Positions 42,985 through 52,720 of a stretch of 64,000 nucleotides of DNA are shown here, one piece after another (the stretch's first letter is position 1; every line of letters begins with the position of its first letter). The stretch lies in NCBI GenBank assembly GCA_944739405.2, contig OX123186.2, positions 34,209,551-34,273,550 on the forward strand. The letters are read 5' to 3'. Position numbers and translations under genes: made by a program. The stretch is from Euclidia mi (lineage: Eukaryota > Arthropoda > Insecta > Lepidoptera > Erebidae). Below the pieces are notes generated by a model. That model was not told the DNA's origin, made no database searches, and saw only the letters and a list, made by a program, of their open reading frames with translations.

Positions 42985-43382
42985 AAAATAAATAATAATA
43001 ATAATATAATAATAATAATAAAATTTATTAATTTTCATACATCACAAAAATATACATAAAGTTCTTAAAAGGTAATTTAGGTAGAATAATGAGGTGCCTG
43101 TACTAGGGTAAACCTGTGCAACAGGCATTAAAGGCACTTACAGTAAGTGATTTTGATCTGAGTTATGAAGTAATTACAATATTTATCATCAACATATTAA
43201 ACGTAATGTTTCTAAATAAAAATATGCCTACTTAGAATTATTTTAAAACTAATATGAAATGTATAATTATTTGACCACAGTCAGCAGTTCTTCGGTCTGA
43301 TCATATTTCAATGTTTGTAAATACTGATAGACGCGTTGTTTCGATCTTACATAACTTAGGTCATAAATAGATGTTTCTTTGT
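42985..43382 (-). mobile_element. LINE 3' UTR with (AAT)n tail
   Basis: Downstream of the minus-strand LINE stop; ends in an (AAT)n run at 42,988-43,022 (read on plus). Confidence 0.6.
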
Positions 43383-45060
43383 TTATTTTGTTATAAAGAT
43401 AGAGGGACCCAGAAATGAAAAAAATCTATTAGTAAAGACAAACTTTGATTCAGAGCTTGAACTACAGACAATATCTTTCCGTCTCTTGGTGTAAGTAAGG
43501 TTGGCGTTGTACGTAAGCGCAGTGTGCTGTTTTAGTACAGTGTACAATATAAACAATTGACGAACCGTTAGCACTTTGCATGATTCATATAGAAGGCTTG
43601 TAGAGAATCGGTAAGGTCGGCGGGTGGCCTTTTTAAGCAGGGCTCTTTGCGCTCGCTCTATAGAGAGCATTAAAGATTTTCCTATACCTCCCCAAGAGGT
43701 TATGCAGTATTGGATTATGGACTGACACAATGCCTTGTACATCTATATAATGAGGTTATGATCTAAAATAAAGCGAAGTTTTTTTAAATACAAATAATAA
43801 TTTTCGTAGCCTAGATGTTAAAGCGGCGATATGTTGTTTATAGGAAAGGGTTTCGTCCAATATAACCCCTAAATACTTAATATTAGTAGTGCTATTAATT
43901 TCCGTCTCAACCGTTCCGGTGCAAATGTTGTTTGACTTAAGATAACACTTATGTGCATATAAGTGAAAAGAATTGTTATGTGCTTGGGGTTTACGCATAC
44001 AAAATTGAATGAATTTAGTCTTATCAGTATTTAAGGTTAGTAGATTATGTTTAAGCCAGTTATTTACTACGTTAAACCCTTGTTGTGCATACTTCTGAGC
44101 TTCCGTAATGGTGTTTGTTGAGAAAATAAGCGCAGTGTCGTCAGCATATGTAACAATAGTGCCATGATGTAGGTTTAGGTTACAGAGATCATTTATATAC
44201 ACAAGACATACAGAGATCATTATGTTCCACCGAGCACACTTCCCTGAGGAATGCCGAATTGGGGTAATAATAATTCGGAACTGATTACGTTGTCTATTTT
44301 GACACATCCATCCACACCCATCCCGTAAGTAGTCTTTAAACAGTTTTAACTGTGTGCCTCTTATTCCTAAGGCCTCCAATTTCTTAAGAAGCAGTGGGAT
44401 TGATACAGTGTCAAATGCTTTTGCCAGATCTAGAAAGACGCCAATCACATGTTGACTTTGCCCAAGTTCCTCGGAAATATAATTAGTCAAGGTGTGTACT
44501 GCATCTGCTGCAGATAACTTTGATCTGAAGCTGAATTGCTTGTGGGAGAAGAGGGAGTTATTTTCAAGATATGAAACTAATCTATTGTTTATAATTGGCT
44601 CGAGTACTTTAGATATCGAAGATAGTAGTGAGATTGGCCTGTAGTTAGTTACCAGATCCTTTTGCCCTGATTTGTGTATGGGAATTACTACTGCCTTTTT
44701 GAGGCATTTGGGGAAGATTCCATCTGACAGGCAAATTCGGAAAATATGAGTTAATGGAGGTATCAGTATGTGCCTAAAGGTTTTCAGTATTGCAGTGCTA
44801 ATACCGTCCCACCCTGCTGCTGAGCTATGTCTTAGTGATAAGATAATTCGTTCTACTTCACATTCATCCGGTTCTAGTAAAACAAAAGACTTGCCAGTAC
44901 TATTATATGTCGGAACGGTTGAAATAGCATTTTATGGATGATTGTTACATGTTCTTTGAATTTGTTCAGCCAATTTTACACCAATGTTAGCAAAAAAGCT
45001 ATTGACGTTATCAGCGGATGAAAGCGGGGTACGATCTGTATATAATAAACTTGTTTCGCA
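43383..45060 (-). pseudogene. Jockey/CR1-group LINE: reverse transcriptase of ORF2
   Basis: In element order from ~45,060: 'LEPDECEVERIILSLRHSSA' and 'AVVIPIHKSGQKD' (~44,885-44,660), 'YRPISLLSSISKVLE', 'GVFLDLAKAFDTVS' (first catalytic Asp), a damaged GVPQGS box near 44,230 (reads HSSGKCARWN), 'TYADDTALIFS' (intact YADD), 'IKYLGVILDETLSY', then after a frameshift at ~43,750 'YCITSWGGIGKSLMLSIE' and 'RAQRALLKKAT'. Target-primed reverse transcription is its role. At least three lesions (frameshifts near 44,950 and 43,750, loss of the PQG box) make it inactive. Confidence 0.9.
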
Positions 45061-45090
45061 CTTATTTTGCTTCGACGTATATGTTACAGA

Positions 45091-45516
45091 CTAAACGTAC
45101 TTCCACAATCGCTTAGTGTTATTGCCGGCTTCTGATATTTGAGATTTGTCATACTCGATTTTTGATATTCTTAGGTTTCTATTGCAGAAGTTTCTATAAC
45201 GCTTATAGACTGTTTGTAAGGTTAAATTATTTGGATTTTGCTTAGCTCTTTTATGTAGTCTATCACGGTGCCGAATGCACTTAATAAGGCCAGGAGTTAT
45301 CCAAGGTTTAATATTATATTTTTTGTTACTCAAATTAATTACATTGGTGTTTTTAAAAATAGCTGTTTGTAAGTTGTTAATAACATAAGACATAGAAGTG
45401 TAAGCATCAGCAGAATTGTAAACTGGGCCAAAGTCAATATTGCATAAATCACGTTCTAGGTTAGTCATATTAAGTTTTGACCTTTGCTGCGGACGCGAAC
45501 GATCCTTAGAATGCAA
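45091..45516 (-). pseudogene. LINE ORF2, endonuclease-RT linker
   Basis: 141 open codons between endonuclease and RT, in one frame with the endonuclease except for a stop at ~45,517. Contains 'KKYNIKPWITPGLIKCIRHR' and 'LQTVYKRYRNFCNRNLRISK', typical of this spacer in Jockey-group LINEs. Confidence 0.8.
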
Positions 45517-46251
45517 TTATTCAAGCGTAAACAAAATCGCGCAATGGTCTGTTATTGTTGAGTTAGTAACAAGTGTTAAACACGGAAGCTTAGTTTTGAG
45601 CATGACGTGATCTAAGCATGACCCACTTTGATGTGTTGGAAATGTGTGAAAAGGCAAAATTCCATGATATGCATTAAGGTTCAGATAATCTTGGGTTCCA
45701 GCATTATTATTTTCAGAATTAATATTAATATTTAGGTCGCCAATTATAATAAAGTTAGGAAAGGAAGAAAGACCCTGTAAAATGTTATCTAATGAGTTAT
45801 TAAATACTTCTAAATTTCTAAAGGCAGGAGACGTATAAATAGCTATTATTGCGATCTCCGAACCGATTTTAATAATAAGACAATTACCTTCTTGGATAGT
45901 TGGCTCTTCGACAGTAAGGTGTAAAGCTATGTTTGTGTATACCACTATGCCATCGTTCTGGTTTAAAGATAACTTTGTGTAGAAACTATTGTACCCTGTT
46001 AATGTCGGTATGTACTTACTTCTGTTTGAAAGCCAGCTTTCCGTGAGAACAATTATATCACACTCGGTATCAAGCCTTTGTAAGAAAACGCCTAGACTAT
46101 ATATGTTTTTATATATACTGCGGATGTTTTGAGTTAGTATGGATAGTGGGTTGTTGAAATCGGAAAGATAATGTCTACAATTTTCAGTATCGCTTATTTT
46201 AGACATGTAAGCTAAACTATCATCTAGATCTTTATTTAAGTGATTAGCCAT
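45517..46251 (-). pseudogene. LINE ORF2, apurinic-type endonuclease
   Basis: 244 codons starting MANHLNKDLDDS 78 bp after the ORF1 stop. Motifs: LSILTQNIRSIYKN (Asn), IIVLTESWLSN (catalytic Glu), 'IAIIAIYTSPAF', 'FIIIGDLNININ' (D-x-N), 'SCLDHVMLK' and 'TITDHCAILFTLE' (final Asp-His). All active-site positions look intact. It makes the target nick for integration. Most likely the true ORF2 start, since zinc-knuckle ORF1 ends just upstream. Confidence 0.9.
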
Positions 46252-46329
46252 ATATTATAACGAAACTAAAAAGAAACTTATAGACGCTTACAAGCTAGCT
46301 CAAGACTAATATGATAATAGGCGACGCTC

Positions 46330-46555
46330 TTAGGCGCCCTCATTATAATCTATGGAATTGATATACCTCGATTCTGCAATTTTCTTCGCTGGGCATTCGA
46401 GGTCAGTTTTGTGGTTACTTGGTTTTTTAAAACGCAAGCATGTTGCACATTTCGGCGTCTCGTCTTTCTTGTTGCAATCCTTTGTTTCATGTCCTAGTTC
46501 ACCGCAATGTCCACACGTCTGATTGGTCTCGCGACAAGTCTTCGCCGCATGTCCG
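46330..46555 (-). pseudogene. LINE ORF1 (gag-like), C-terminal zinc knuckles
   Basis: The minus frame from 46,555 to the stop at 46,330 carries the tail of a first knuckle (YGHAAKTC), a complete CX2CX4HX4C (CGHCGELGHETKDC) and a third, spaced CX2C...H...C (CATCLRFKKPSNHKTDLEC). These bind element RNA. The N-terminal part of the same ORF lies at 46,924-47,294, separated by inserted DNA. Too short for the automatic frame list but clear by motif. Confidence 0.8.
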
Positions 46556-46923
46556 TATTTTTTTTTTTTTTTTTAAATGCCCCTTACGTAGAATAATGCA
46601 CTCATACAATATTTCTGCTCAAAATAATGAATTAGATATATTCGCATGCTCTCCTATAAGGTTCAAAAATCAAATCACTAAATTGCTCTTGTCTCCTTAG
46701 TCCTGATAATGATAATTATAATGTCTGTGTAGATATACAATATACTGTATTAAAATATATCTATTGTAAAATTTTGTAATAAGTAGGTAATTTAATTTAT
46801 ATTATTTTGCGGACAACGAAGCTGGTTGCACTGTAAGAAAAGCCTTATATTTAAGTTAACTTGTAAGCTATCAGTGTAATTGTTTGTAGTCCCAAATAAA
46901 TTAAAAAAAAAAAAAAAAAAAAA
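46556..46923 (+). mobile_element. Retrosequence inserted in LINE ORF1, poly(A) tail
   Basis: Bounded by a T-run (46,559-46,575) and an A-run (46,904-46,923). The text before the A-run, 'tgtttgtagtcccaaataaa', looks like a polyadenylated LINE 3' end. Two runs of opposite sense suggest either two head-to-head truncated copies or a target-site T-run. It splits ORF1. Confidence 0.55.
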
Positions 46924-47294
46924 GACTTTTTAAAGTCATCAAGACGTACGGCAAGGTCTTTTCTCTCTTTTCTTGCGTCTAGTGATGTTTTAATCATGAT
47001 AGCCTTTTCTTTTAATGACTGATAATGCACAGCCATCTGGGAAACACCCTTACCAACCTTTCGCGCCAGAGCATTGATATTTAATTTTTGCTCTGTGTTC
47101 AGCTTACCGTCAGCGGCAATCTGGCACACTTCATTTAGGGCTACTTCTATGGTAGACATCCAAAAATTGATGTCGGTAGAGGTGAGGACCTGTAGCTTCT
47201 CCTCGGCGGCATGTTCTTGTGGCTGAGGAGTGCTTGGAGGACTGCGACACGTCTTTGTGCTTCGGTTAAAAGGGCTATTTTCAATGTTAGCCAT
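46924..47294 (-). pseudogene. LINE ORF1 (gag-like), N-terminal part
   Basis: Starts MANIENSPFNRSTKTC at 47,294, with a Pro/Ser-rich head, then helical 'ALNEVCQIAADGKLNTEQ' and 'AVHYQSLKEKAIMIKTSLDA', running into the inserted A-run at 46,923. The layout (acidic/helical N-terminus, then zinc knuckles at 46,330-46,555) is that of Jockey-group ORF1, the nucleocapsid-like protein. Confidence 0.65.
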
Positions 47295-47460
47295 ATTTGA
47301 TGTCGCTCACTAGTGATTCATAGTTTTTTTTGCACACTTCACATAAAGTTACAACTGTACTAGGTCACGTATTTGATAAATGTAATTATTTAAACATGTA
47401 GATAAAAATATTGCAAGTTAGACACGTCTACTCTGTCTGAACTGCGAATATAATATAATA

Positions 47461-47616
47461 ATGCCTGCAATAATGCATGCCTCTTTTCCTATCCAATCTA
47501 TCCTTCTGTGGAATGCTCTTCCTCTGGAAATCAGGATGGCCACCAGTCGCTTCACTTTTAAAATAAAAGTACGGCAGTTCTTACTGAACCAACTGGCAGA
47601 ATCATCTCAGAGGTAA
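47461..47616 (+). pseudogene. LINE ORF2 extreme C-terminus
   Basis: 51 codons: '..HASFPIQSILLWNALPLE', 'IRMATSRFTFKIKVRQFLLN' and a stop at 47,614-47,616. 'WN.LP..IR......F....' is the common last motif of Jockey-group RTs. 5'-truncated. Confidence 0.7.
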
Positions 47617-47965
47617 TTTATTCAAATATATTTAATATATATTAAATGTATTTATATATATTATGTATACGTATTTATGATATTATATATTTATGTAGGT
47701 ACTTATAATATGTATATTCTATGTATTTAGTATAACTATTTGTGTTTATATTAAATAGTATTTATGTATGGACATTTATGTTTTTTATTTTTAAGTATTT
47801 ATATTATAATACTTCAGGATTGTCATGTTTCTCATCACTTCAATTTGCACCTGCCTTGTTCTATCTCTGCATCACCCCAAGGTAGACTGGCAGAGAATGC
47901 CTCAGGCATTAAGTCCGCCTATACATGCTCTGTGTATGAAGTTATAAATAAATAAATAAATAATA
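47617..47965 (+). mobile_element. LINE 3' UTR with (AAAT)n tail
   Basis: Same word order as 16,590-16,768 ('ctctgcatcaccccaaggta', 'gcattaagtccgcctataca'), tail at 47,943-47,965. It confirms that both belong to one LINE family. Confidence 0.75.
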
Positions 47966-48439
47966 ATATAATAGTTTTACACAAACTCGTACTCACTTTT
48001 CTACCCTCTTAGGGTAAGAAATTCCAAAAATAAATGTCTTTGTTTTCACTAACGTCTTTGCGGATCCAATAAACAAAGTATGAAGTTAATCCCTTGAAGT
48101 ATTAAAAGGGTTGCACACAAATGCTGACTCCCCTTTTTATCCACTTAGGGTAAGAATTACCAAAGAAACTTTCTTCGTGTTCATAAACTTCATTTGAGGA
48201 ATCAATAAATTATGTACATAGTTTGAAGTTAATCCATTGTAGAAATAAAAAGTTTCATACAAACTCTGACAACCGATTTTACCCCCTTAGGGGAGAAATT
48301 TCCAACAATCCTCTCCTATGGCCATTTTCAATATTCGATCCATACATGGATTTTGAGATTTGAGATTAGTGTTTGTCATATTATGTATGGAGCTTAAGTC
48401 AAAAACGAATCTAGATCTACAGATCTATCTATAGATCGA
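47966..48439. other. No classified feature; internal near-repeats
   Basis: Three paragraphs of similar wording ('taccctcttagggtaagaaa', 'tatccacttagggtaagaat', 'acccccttaggggagaaatt') spaced ~125-130 bp suggest a decayed tandem or transposon. Confidence 0.4.
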
Positions 48440-48570
48440 ATATTGAATTCCGTAGTTAGTACGCCCCTGCACACCTCAAGGAACATACGTGCCAAATTTC
48501 ACCTATTTGCTCTGAGTAGTTTCGGTTGTAGCTTGTCTGTCAGTCAGTCAGTAACGCAAGGATTTTATAT
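48440..48570 (+). mobile_element. Interspersed (CAGT)n-ended repeat, copy 5
   Basis: 'ctcaaggaacatacgtgcca', 'aatttcacctatttgctctg' and 'gtctgtcagtcagtcagtaa'. It abuts the copia fragment. Confidence 0.55.
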
Positions 48571-48577
48571 ATTAAGA

Positions 48578-48678
48578 TTATTCAATTTTTGTTGTACCTT
48601 TTCGCTTATAAAATTGAACTTAACATCAATATTTTGTTTTCTTATGATACACTGGATTATTTATTAGTTTAATTGTGC
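48578..48678 (-). pseudogene. Ty1/copia RNase H, 3' continuation beyond the Ty3 insertion
   Basis: Minus strand, directly after the GTGC duplication, the copia frame continues as 'TIKLINNPVYHKKTKY*', matching the family order 'DNQS.IKL..NP..H.RTKHID'. The piece before the insertion ends in CIDNQST at 54,671. It then shows stops and ends near 48,578. This frame continuity proves the nesting. Confidence 0.85.
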
Positions 48679-48796
48679 TGTAAGGACGGGACTAAGTGAA
48701 ATAAAAGAGAGATGTTGTTCGATTGAATATAGGTTTATTACTGTCTTCTTATTACTATTGGTACATAACTTATACTAACTTAATAGCTACGTCACA
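48679..48796 (-). repeat. 3' LTR of Ty3 element 2 (118 bp)
   Basis: Minus TGTGACGTAGC...CCTTACA. Base-for-base identical to the 5' LTR. It has an AATAAA polyadenylation signal in 'cagtaataaacc'. Unusually short. Confidence 0.95.
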
Positions 48797-49074
48797 CGCC
48801 CTACCAAAAGGAAAAAAATGGATTACATAAGTATACATTTTTGTTTATAGTAAACATAAAATTATATTTAACAATACGACATTTGAAAAATAAATGGTTA
48901 CATATAAAGAATATAAGTTTGTTATAATTATAATGATACACATTTAATATATAATAATCTTAATGGTTAGTGCCTACTTCAATTTATTATCACACAAAGT
49001 ATAAACAATGCACGAGTTACAATAACATACATTTGATACCGTACAGTTACGCTCAATAGTGTTACATATCAATA

Positions 49075-49440
49075 TTATTCATTATAAAGTCTAGTCCTAT
49101 TTTTATGCACAGTTTTCTCCTTACCATTAACTAAAATTACAACATTAGGTGATACATCCTTGACAACCAAAAATGGACCTAAATACAGTGGATCAAGTTT
49201 ATTACAATTTTCATTACGAACTAGTAATAAATCTCCTGGCTTATATATGATTGGATGTATACTATTGTCGTACTTAGATTTTCTAAGTATTTTACTACTC
49301 ACAAGATTATTTTTAGCATCAATTTACGATTTTTGAATACGATATTTCAACTCAATAGCATAGTTGTCAAAATTATAAATGGGATCTATTGTTGTTGTGA
49401 GGTTACTAGGTATGTTGCATGGTTTACCAAATACTAACTC
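49075..49440 (-). pseudogene. Ty3 element 2: integrase C-terminal domain
   Basis: The frame 'SWVPYWCFSYNTSVYSSTKF', 'TPFELVFGKP' (~49,505-49,420) leads to 'YRIQKS' and an in-frame TAA at 49,324-49,326, then 'MSSKILRKSKYDNSIHPIIY', 'KPGDLLLVRN', 'LDPLYLGPFLVVKDV' (GPY/F module) and a stop at 49,075. The domain binds DNA and helps target choice. It is out of frame with the catalytic core (shift near 49,510) and carries the internal stop. Confidence 0.85.
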
Positions 49441-51248
49441 GAAAGGTGTAAATTTTGTACTCGAATATACTGAAGTGTTATAAGAGAAACACCAATAAGG
49501 CACCCATGAACTCCAGTTTGACTGTTAACTTGCATTCTCAAATAAAAAGATAAATGTTTGTGACTATTTTCTAATGAGCCTAATGTTTGGTGATGGAAAG
49601 CTGTTGACTGTAAATGACTTATGTTTAAAATTTTACAAACCTCTTGCATAGTTGAGTTGATGAATTCCGTGCCTCGATCCGTAACAATCTGCCTTGGAAT
49701 GCCATACCTAAGTATAAAATTACTTACCAACGTTTCAGCTACTGTGCGTGCATCCTTACTGAGTATCGGATATGCTTCGACATATTTAGTTAGATCACAC
49801 TGAAGCGTTAAAATATAGTTGAAGTTATTATCTCGTATTAAAGGGCCTACCAAGTCTAAATAAACCTTATCGAAAGCTGAATTGCCGCAATCGGTTATCA
49901 TCATGGGCTCCTTTATAGGCTTTAGATATTTGTAGCGTTGACATTTCGTACATTTTTTAACGTAATTGATAACATCGCGTCCTAATCCTGTCCAGAAATA
50001 TTTTTTACGTATGTTATTTAACATTCGTCTCATTCCTGCATGTCCACTCGTTGGTAAAATATGATAATCGTTTAATATTACTCTCTTTGTGTCGTCATCT
50101 ATAATCTTTGTAATGCCTTTTATTACGCATAAGCGGGGTCCGGACCACTTAGGCAATTTATTTATGAACTGAGCTAGCTCTTTAATTATTTTAAAATTAC
50201 TTTCATTTTTAATAATATATATCGTATCTACTTTTAAATTCGTACAAAATGATTCCATTTCCCTCACAGAGACAGCTCGTGTACGCTGTGATTGGGTAAA
50301 CAGTTTAACGTATATAGTACGATTTGACGACGAATATGCATAATCTCCGCATTCTAACGATACGTGATTTTTAACTTTGGCCCATTCACTCTCATTTACA
50401 AACATTAATTCCGTGTAATCCTTCGGTGGTTTTAACATTTCTACAACTCTTGGGTGATCAGTCCAATCGTTTTTAGGAATGTTAGTCACTGAAGTATGAT
50501 TACCAGAATTATCGTTAAGTTTTCTTCTTTGCGCTCTCGTAAGTACAGACAAGACATGTTCATTCATCGCCTTTAATTCTTCACTGCTTATTTCTATGCG
50601 AGACAATGCATCTGCAGCTACATTGTCGCGCCCTTTCACATAAACTACATTATAATCATATTCCTCAAGTAACAACCGAAATTTTAATAGTCTACTGGAA
50701 GGATCTGTATAATTATACAAAAATACTAACGGCTTGTGATCTGTTTCTATGATAAACTTTCTTCCATAGAGATAAGGGCGAAAATATTTTACCGACCAAA
50801 CTATTGCTAACAGCTCCTTTTCAATCGTTGGATATCTGCGTTCGGCCTTGTTTAAACTACGGCTAGCATACGCGACGGGCCTACGGTCAGCATTACATAA
50901 TACGGAACCTATAGCATAACCCGAGGCATCTGTTTTCAAAATAAATGTGTTATTATCATCAAATAAGGGATATTGCAGTACTGGAGGATTTATAAGCGAA
51001 TTTTTCAAAACATCAAATGACTTTTGACAGTCTTTATCCCAATTAAATACTACATCTTTACGACATAGATTATTTAATGGTATGCAGATTTCAGCAAAAT
51101 TTGGAATAAATTTTCTGTAATAGTTTGAGAAAGCTACGAACCGTTTCGTCTCATCAGCATTTTTTGGAACCGGATAGTTAACTAATGCACGTATTTTTGC
51201 ATCGGGATGTTTCTGGATCGGGCTTAATACCGTCCGCAGATACCACAT
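49434..51248 (-). pseudogene. Ty3 element 2: RT thumb, RNase H and integrase core
   Basis: 604 open codons. RT connection 'ADETKRFVAFSNYYRKFIPN' (res ~32-52); RNase H 'FILKTDASGYAIGSVL' (Asp), 'IEKELLAIVWSVKYFRPY' (Glu), 'IETDHKPL' (Asp), 'DNVAADALSR' (Asp); integrase zinc finger 'HILPTSGHAG ... CTKCQRYK' (HHCC), core 'VYLDLVGPL' (D), 'VTDRGTEFI' (D), 'GSLENSHKHL' (E). All RNase H and DDE residues are present. After 'SFYLRMQVNSQT' the frame is wrong for the rest. The start codon is not real: the RT continues upstream in another frame. Confidence 0.95.
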
Positions 51249-52404
51249 GACCTAAGTATAATATTTCTTTTCGGAGAAAATCGCACTTACCGGGATTTAA
51301 TTTTAAGTTTACTTTTCTTAATCTTGCCAAAATATCTAATAAATTTTTATTGTGACTGTCTAAATTTCTACCAAAACAAATCAAATTATCTAAGTATATA
51401 AAACATTTGTCATAATTAAGTCCCGACATTGCGACTGTCATTAATCGTGAAAATGAACTTGGACTCGTCTTTAAGCCCATCGGCATACGGGTCATTTGAT
51501 ACTGACCGGATGGAGTTGTAAATGCAGTATATTTCCTACTATCGGAATCTAATTTCGACTGAAAGTAAGCCTGAGTTAAATCTAGTTGTGAAAAATAAAT
51601 TGCACCAGAAAGTGAATCTAATATGTCAGTTATATTGGGAAGTGGAAATTTATCGTCTAATATGCGATCATTTAATTTTCGGAAATCGATGACTAAACGC
51701 CAGCTTTTGGTATTATTTTCATTCCTTTTTGGTACTAGTAGTACTGGGCTAGACCACTCACTATTGGCGGGTTCGATAATGTTATTGGAAAGCATTTCTT
51801 TAACTTGATTTTCAATTTCATTACGCTGTGAAAATGGTAAACGATATTGCTTAATATAAATGGGATCCGAATTTGGCTTTAACTGAATATTTTGTTCGTA
51901 AAGATTGCATGTACCTAACTTATCTCCGGGTAGAAAGAATACGTCGGCGAATTTTGCGCAAATATTTTGTATACTGATACTTTCTTCCTTGTTCAAGTGG
52001 CCTAATTTTATCAGCGATAATAATTTACGAACTCTTTCTCCATCTAATTCCTGCTTCTCAAACGAACAAATATTATAGCAAGATAAACTATCAATGTCCG
52101 GTCTAAAATAACTAAGTTCAACTACAGTTTCTCGTGTATTTAAAATTTGTATTAAAATCTTTCCGTTTCTTGGTTGACAGATACTTCCAGCAATAAATAC
52201 ACCTTCACACAACTCTTTCGGCAATATAACACAAAGGTCTTTTAAGCATGAATCTATTTGGAAAAGCTTTTCACATCTCGGTGGTACCGTAATAAAAGAT
52301 GTTTTACCTAATTTTCCTAATCCTAAAGGTAATGTCAATGAATCACCTAAGTTATTAAGTGTCATAGTATTATTCTCATAATTTAAAATACAGTTATATT
52401 TCAT
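51178..52404 (-). pseudogene. Ty3 element 2: reverse transcriptase, active-site mutant
   Basis: 408 open codons in frame with the protease only if one base is removed at ~52,450. RT motifs: 'WSSPVLLVPKRNENNTKSWR', 'LVIDFRKLND', 'YFSQLDLTQAYFQ' (first catalytic Asp), 'MPMGLKTSPSSFSRLM' and 'CFIYLDNLICFGRNL'. The canonical Y-L-D-D box is Y-L-D-N: the codon at 51,385-51,387 is AAT, so the second catalytic Asp is Asn, expected to abolish polymerisation. 'LYLGHVVSADGIKPDP' follows, then a frameshift near 51,190-51,225 where two similar 16-mers sit in tandem. Confidence 0.95.
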
Positions 52405-52703
52405 TAAAAATTCCTGCCCGATTATGCCATCTTGGATACAAGGTAGGTTTTTTTAGAACATAAAACTTGTGTTTGAATTCTTTTCCACTTAAAGAGAATG
52501 GTATGTAAACAAAGCCTTCGGTGTTAGATTTGCCACCAATACCATTAACGGTTATGTGTTCTGGATGCAGTGGAATATTCCAGTCTCTAACTGTCTCATA
52601 TTTCACCACTGACAAAGATGCACCCGTGTCGACTAACATTCTATATTTGGTACCGAATATTGCTAGTTCTAAGAAATTATTATAATGACATGCTAAAATA
52701 AAG
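52394..52703 (-). pseudogene. Ty3 element 2: aspartic protease, frame-broken at its end
   Basis: Entered by a +1 shift from gag, it reads DRNFILACHYNN..., then 'MLVDTGASLSVV' (D-T-G-A active site) and 'ITVNGIGGKSNTEG' to 'HKFYVLKKP'. A homopolymer of seven A on the minus strand (52,448-52,454) then throws it out of frame. With one A fewer, the text would run on into the RT frame. It cleaves gag-pol. Confidence 0.85.
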
Positions 52704-52720
52704 TTACGATCGAAAAAACT
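52704..52720 (-). promoter_or_regulatory. Predicted +1 frameshift site between gag and pol
   Basis: Gag reads GAG TTT TTT CGA TCG TAA. The pol frame (+1) has a TAG at 52,721-52,723, so the shift must occur within 17 nt (52,720-52,704). TTT_CGA at 52,715-52,710 is the UUU_CGN class in which tRNA-Phe slips from UUU to UUC ahead of a slow CGN codon, as known for influenza PA-X and plant amalgaviruses. Confidence 0.7.

Noticed and set aside
48797..49074. Possible env gene of the Ty3 element
   Set aside because: Only 278 bp lie between integrase and the 3' LTR, with no open frame.
51191..51222. 16-nt tandem duplication as the cause of the RT frameshift
   Set aside because: The two 16-mers match at only about 12 positions; loss of two A bases explains the shift as well, so the cause is left open.
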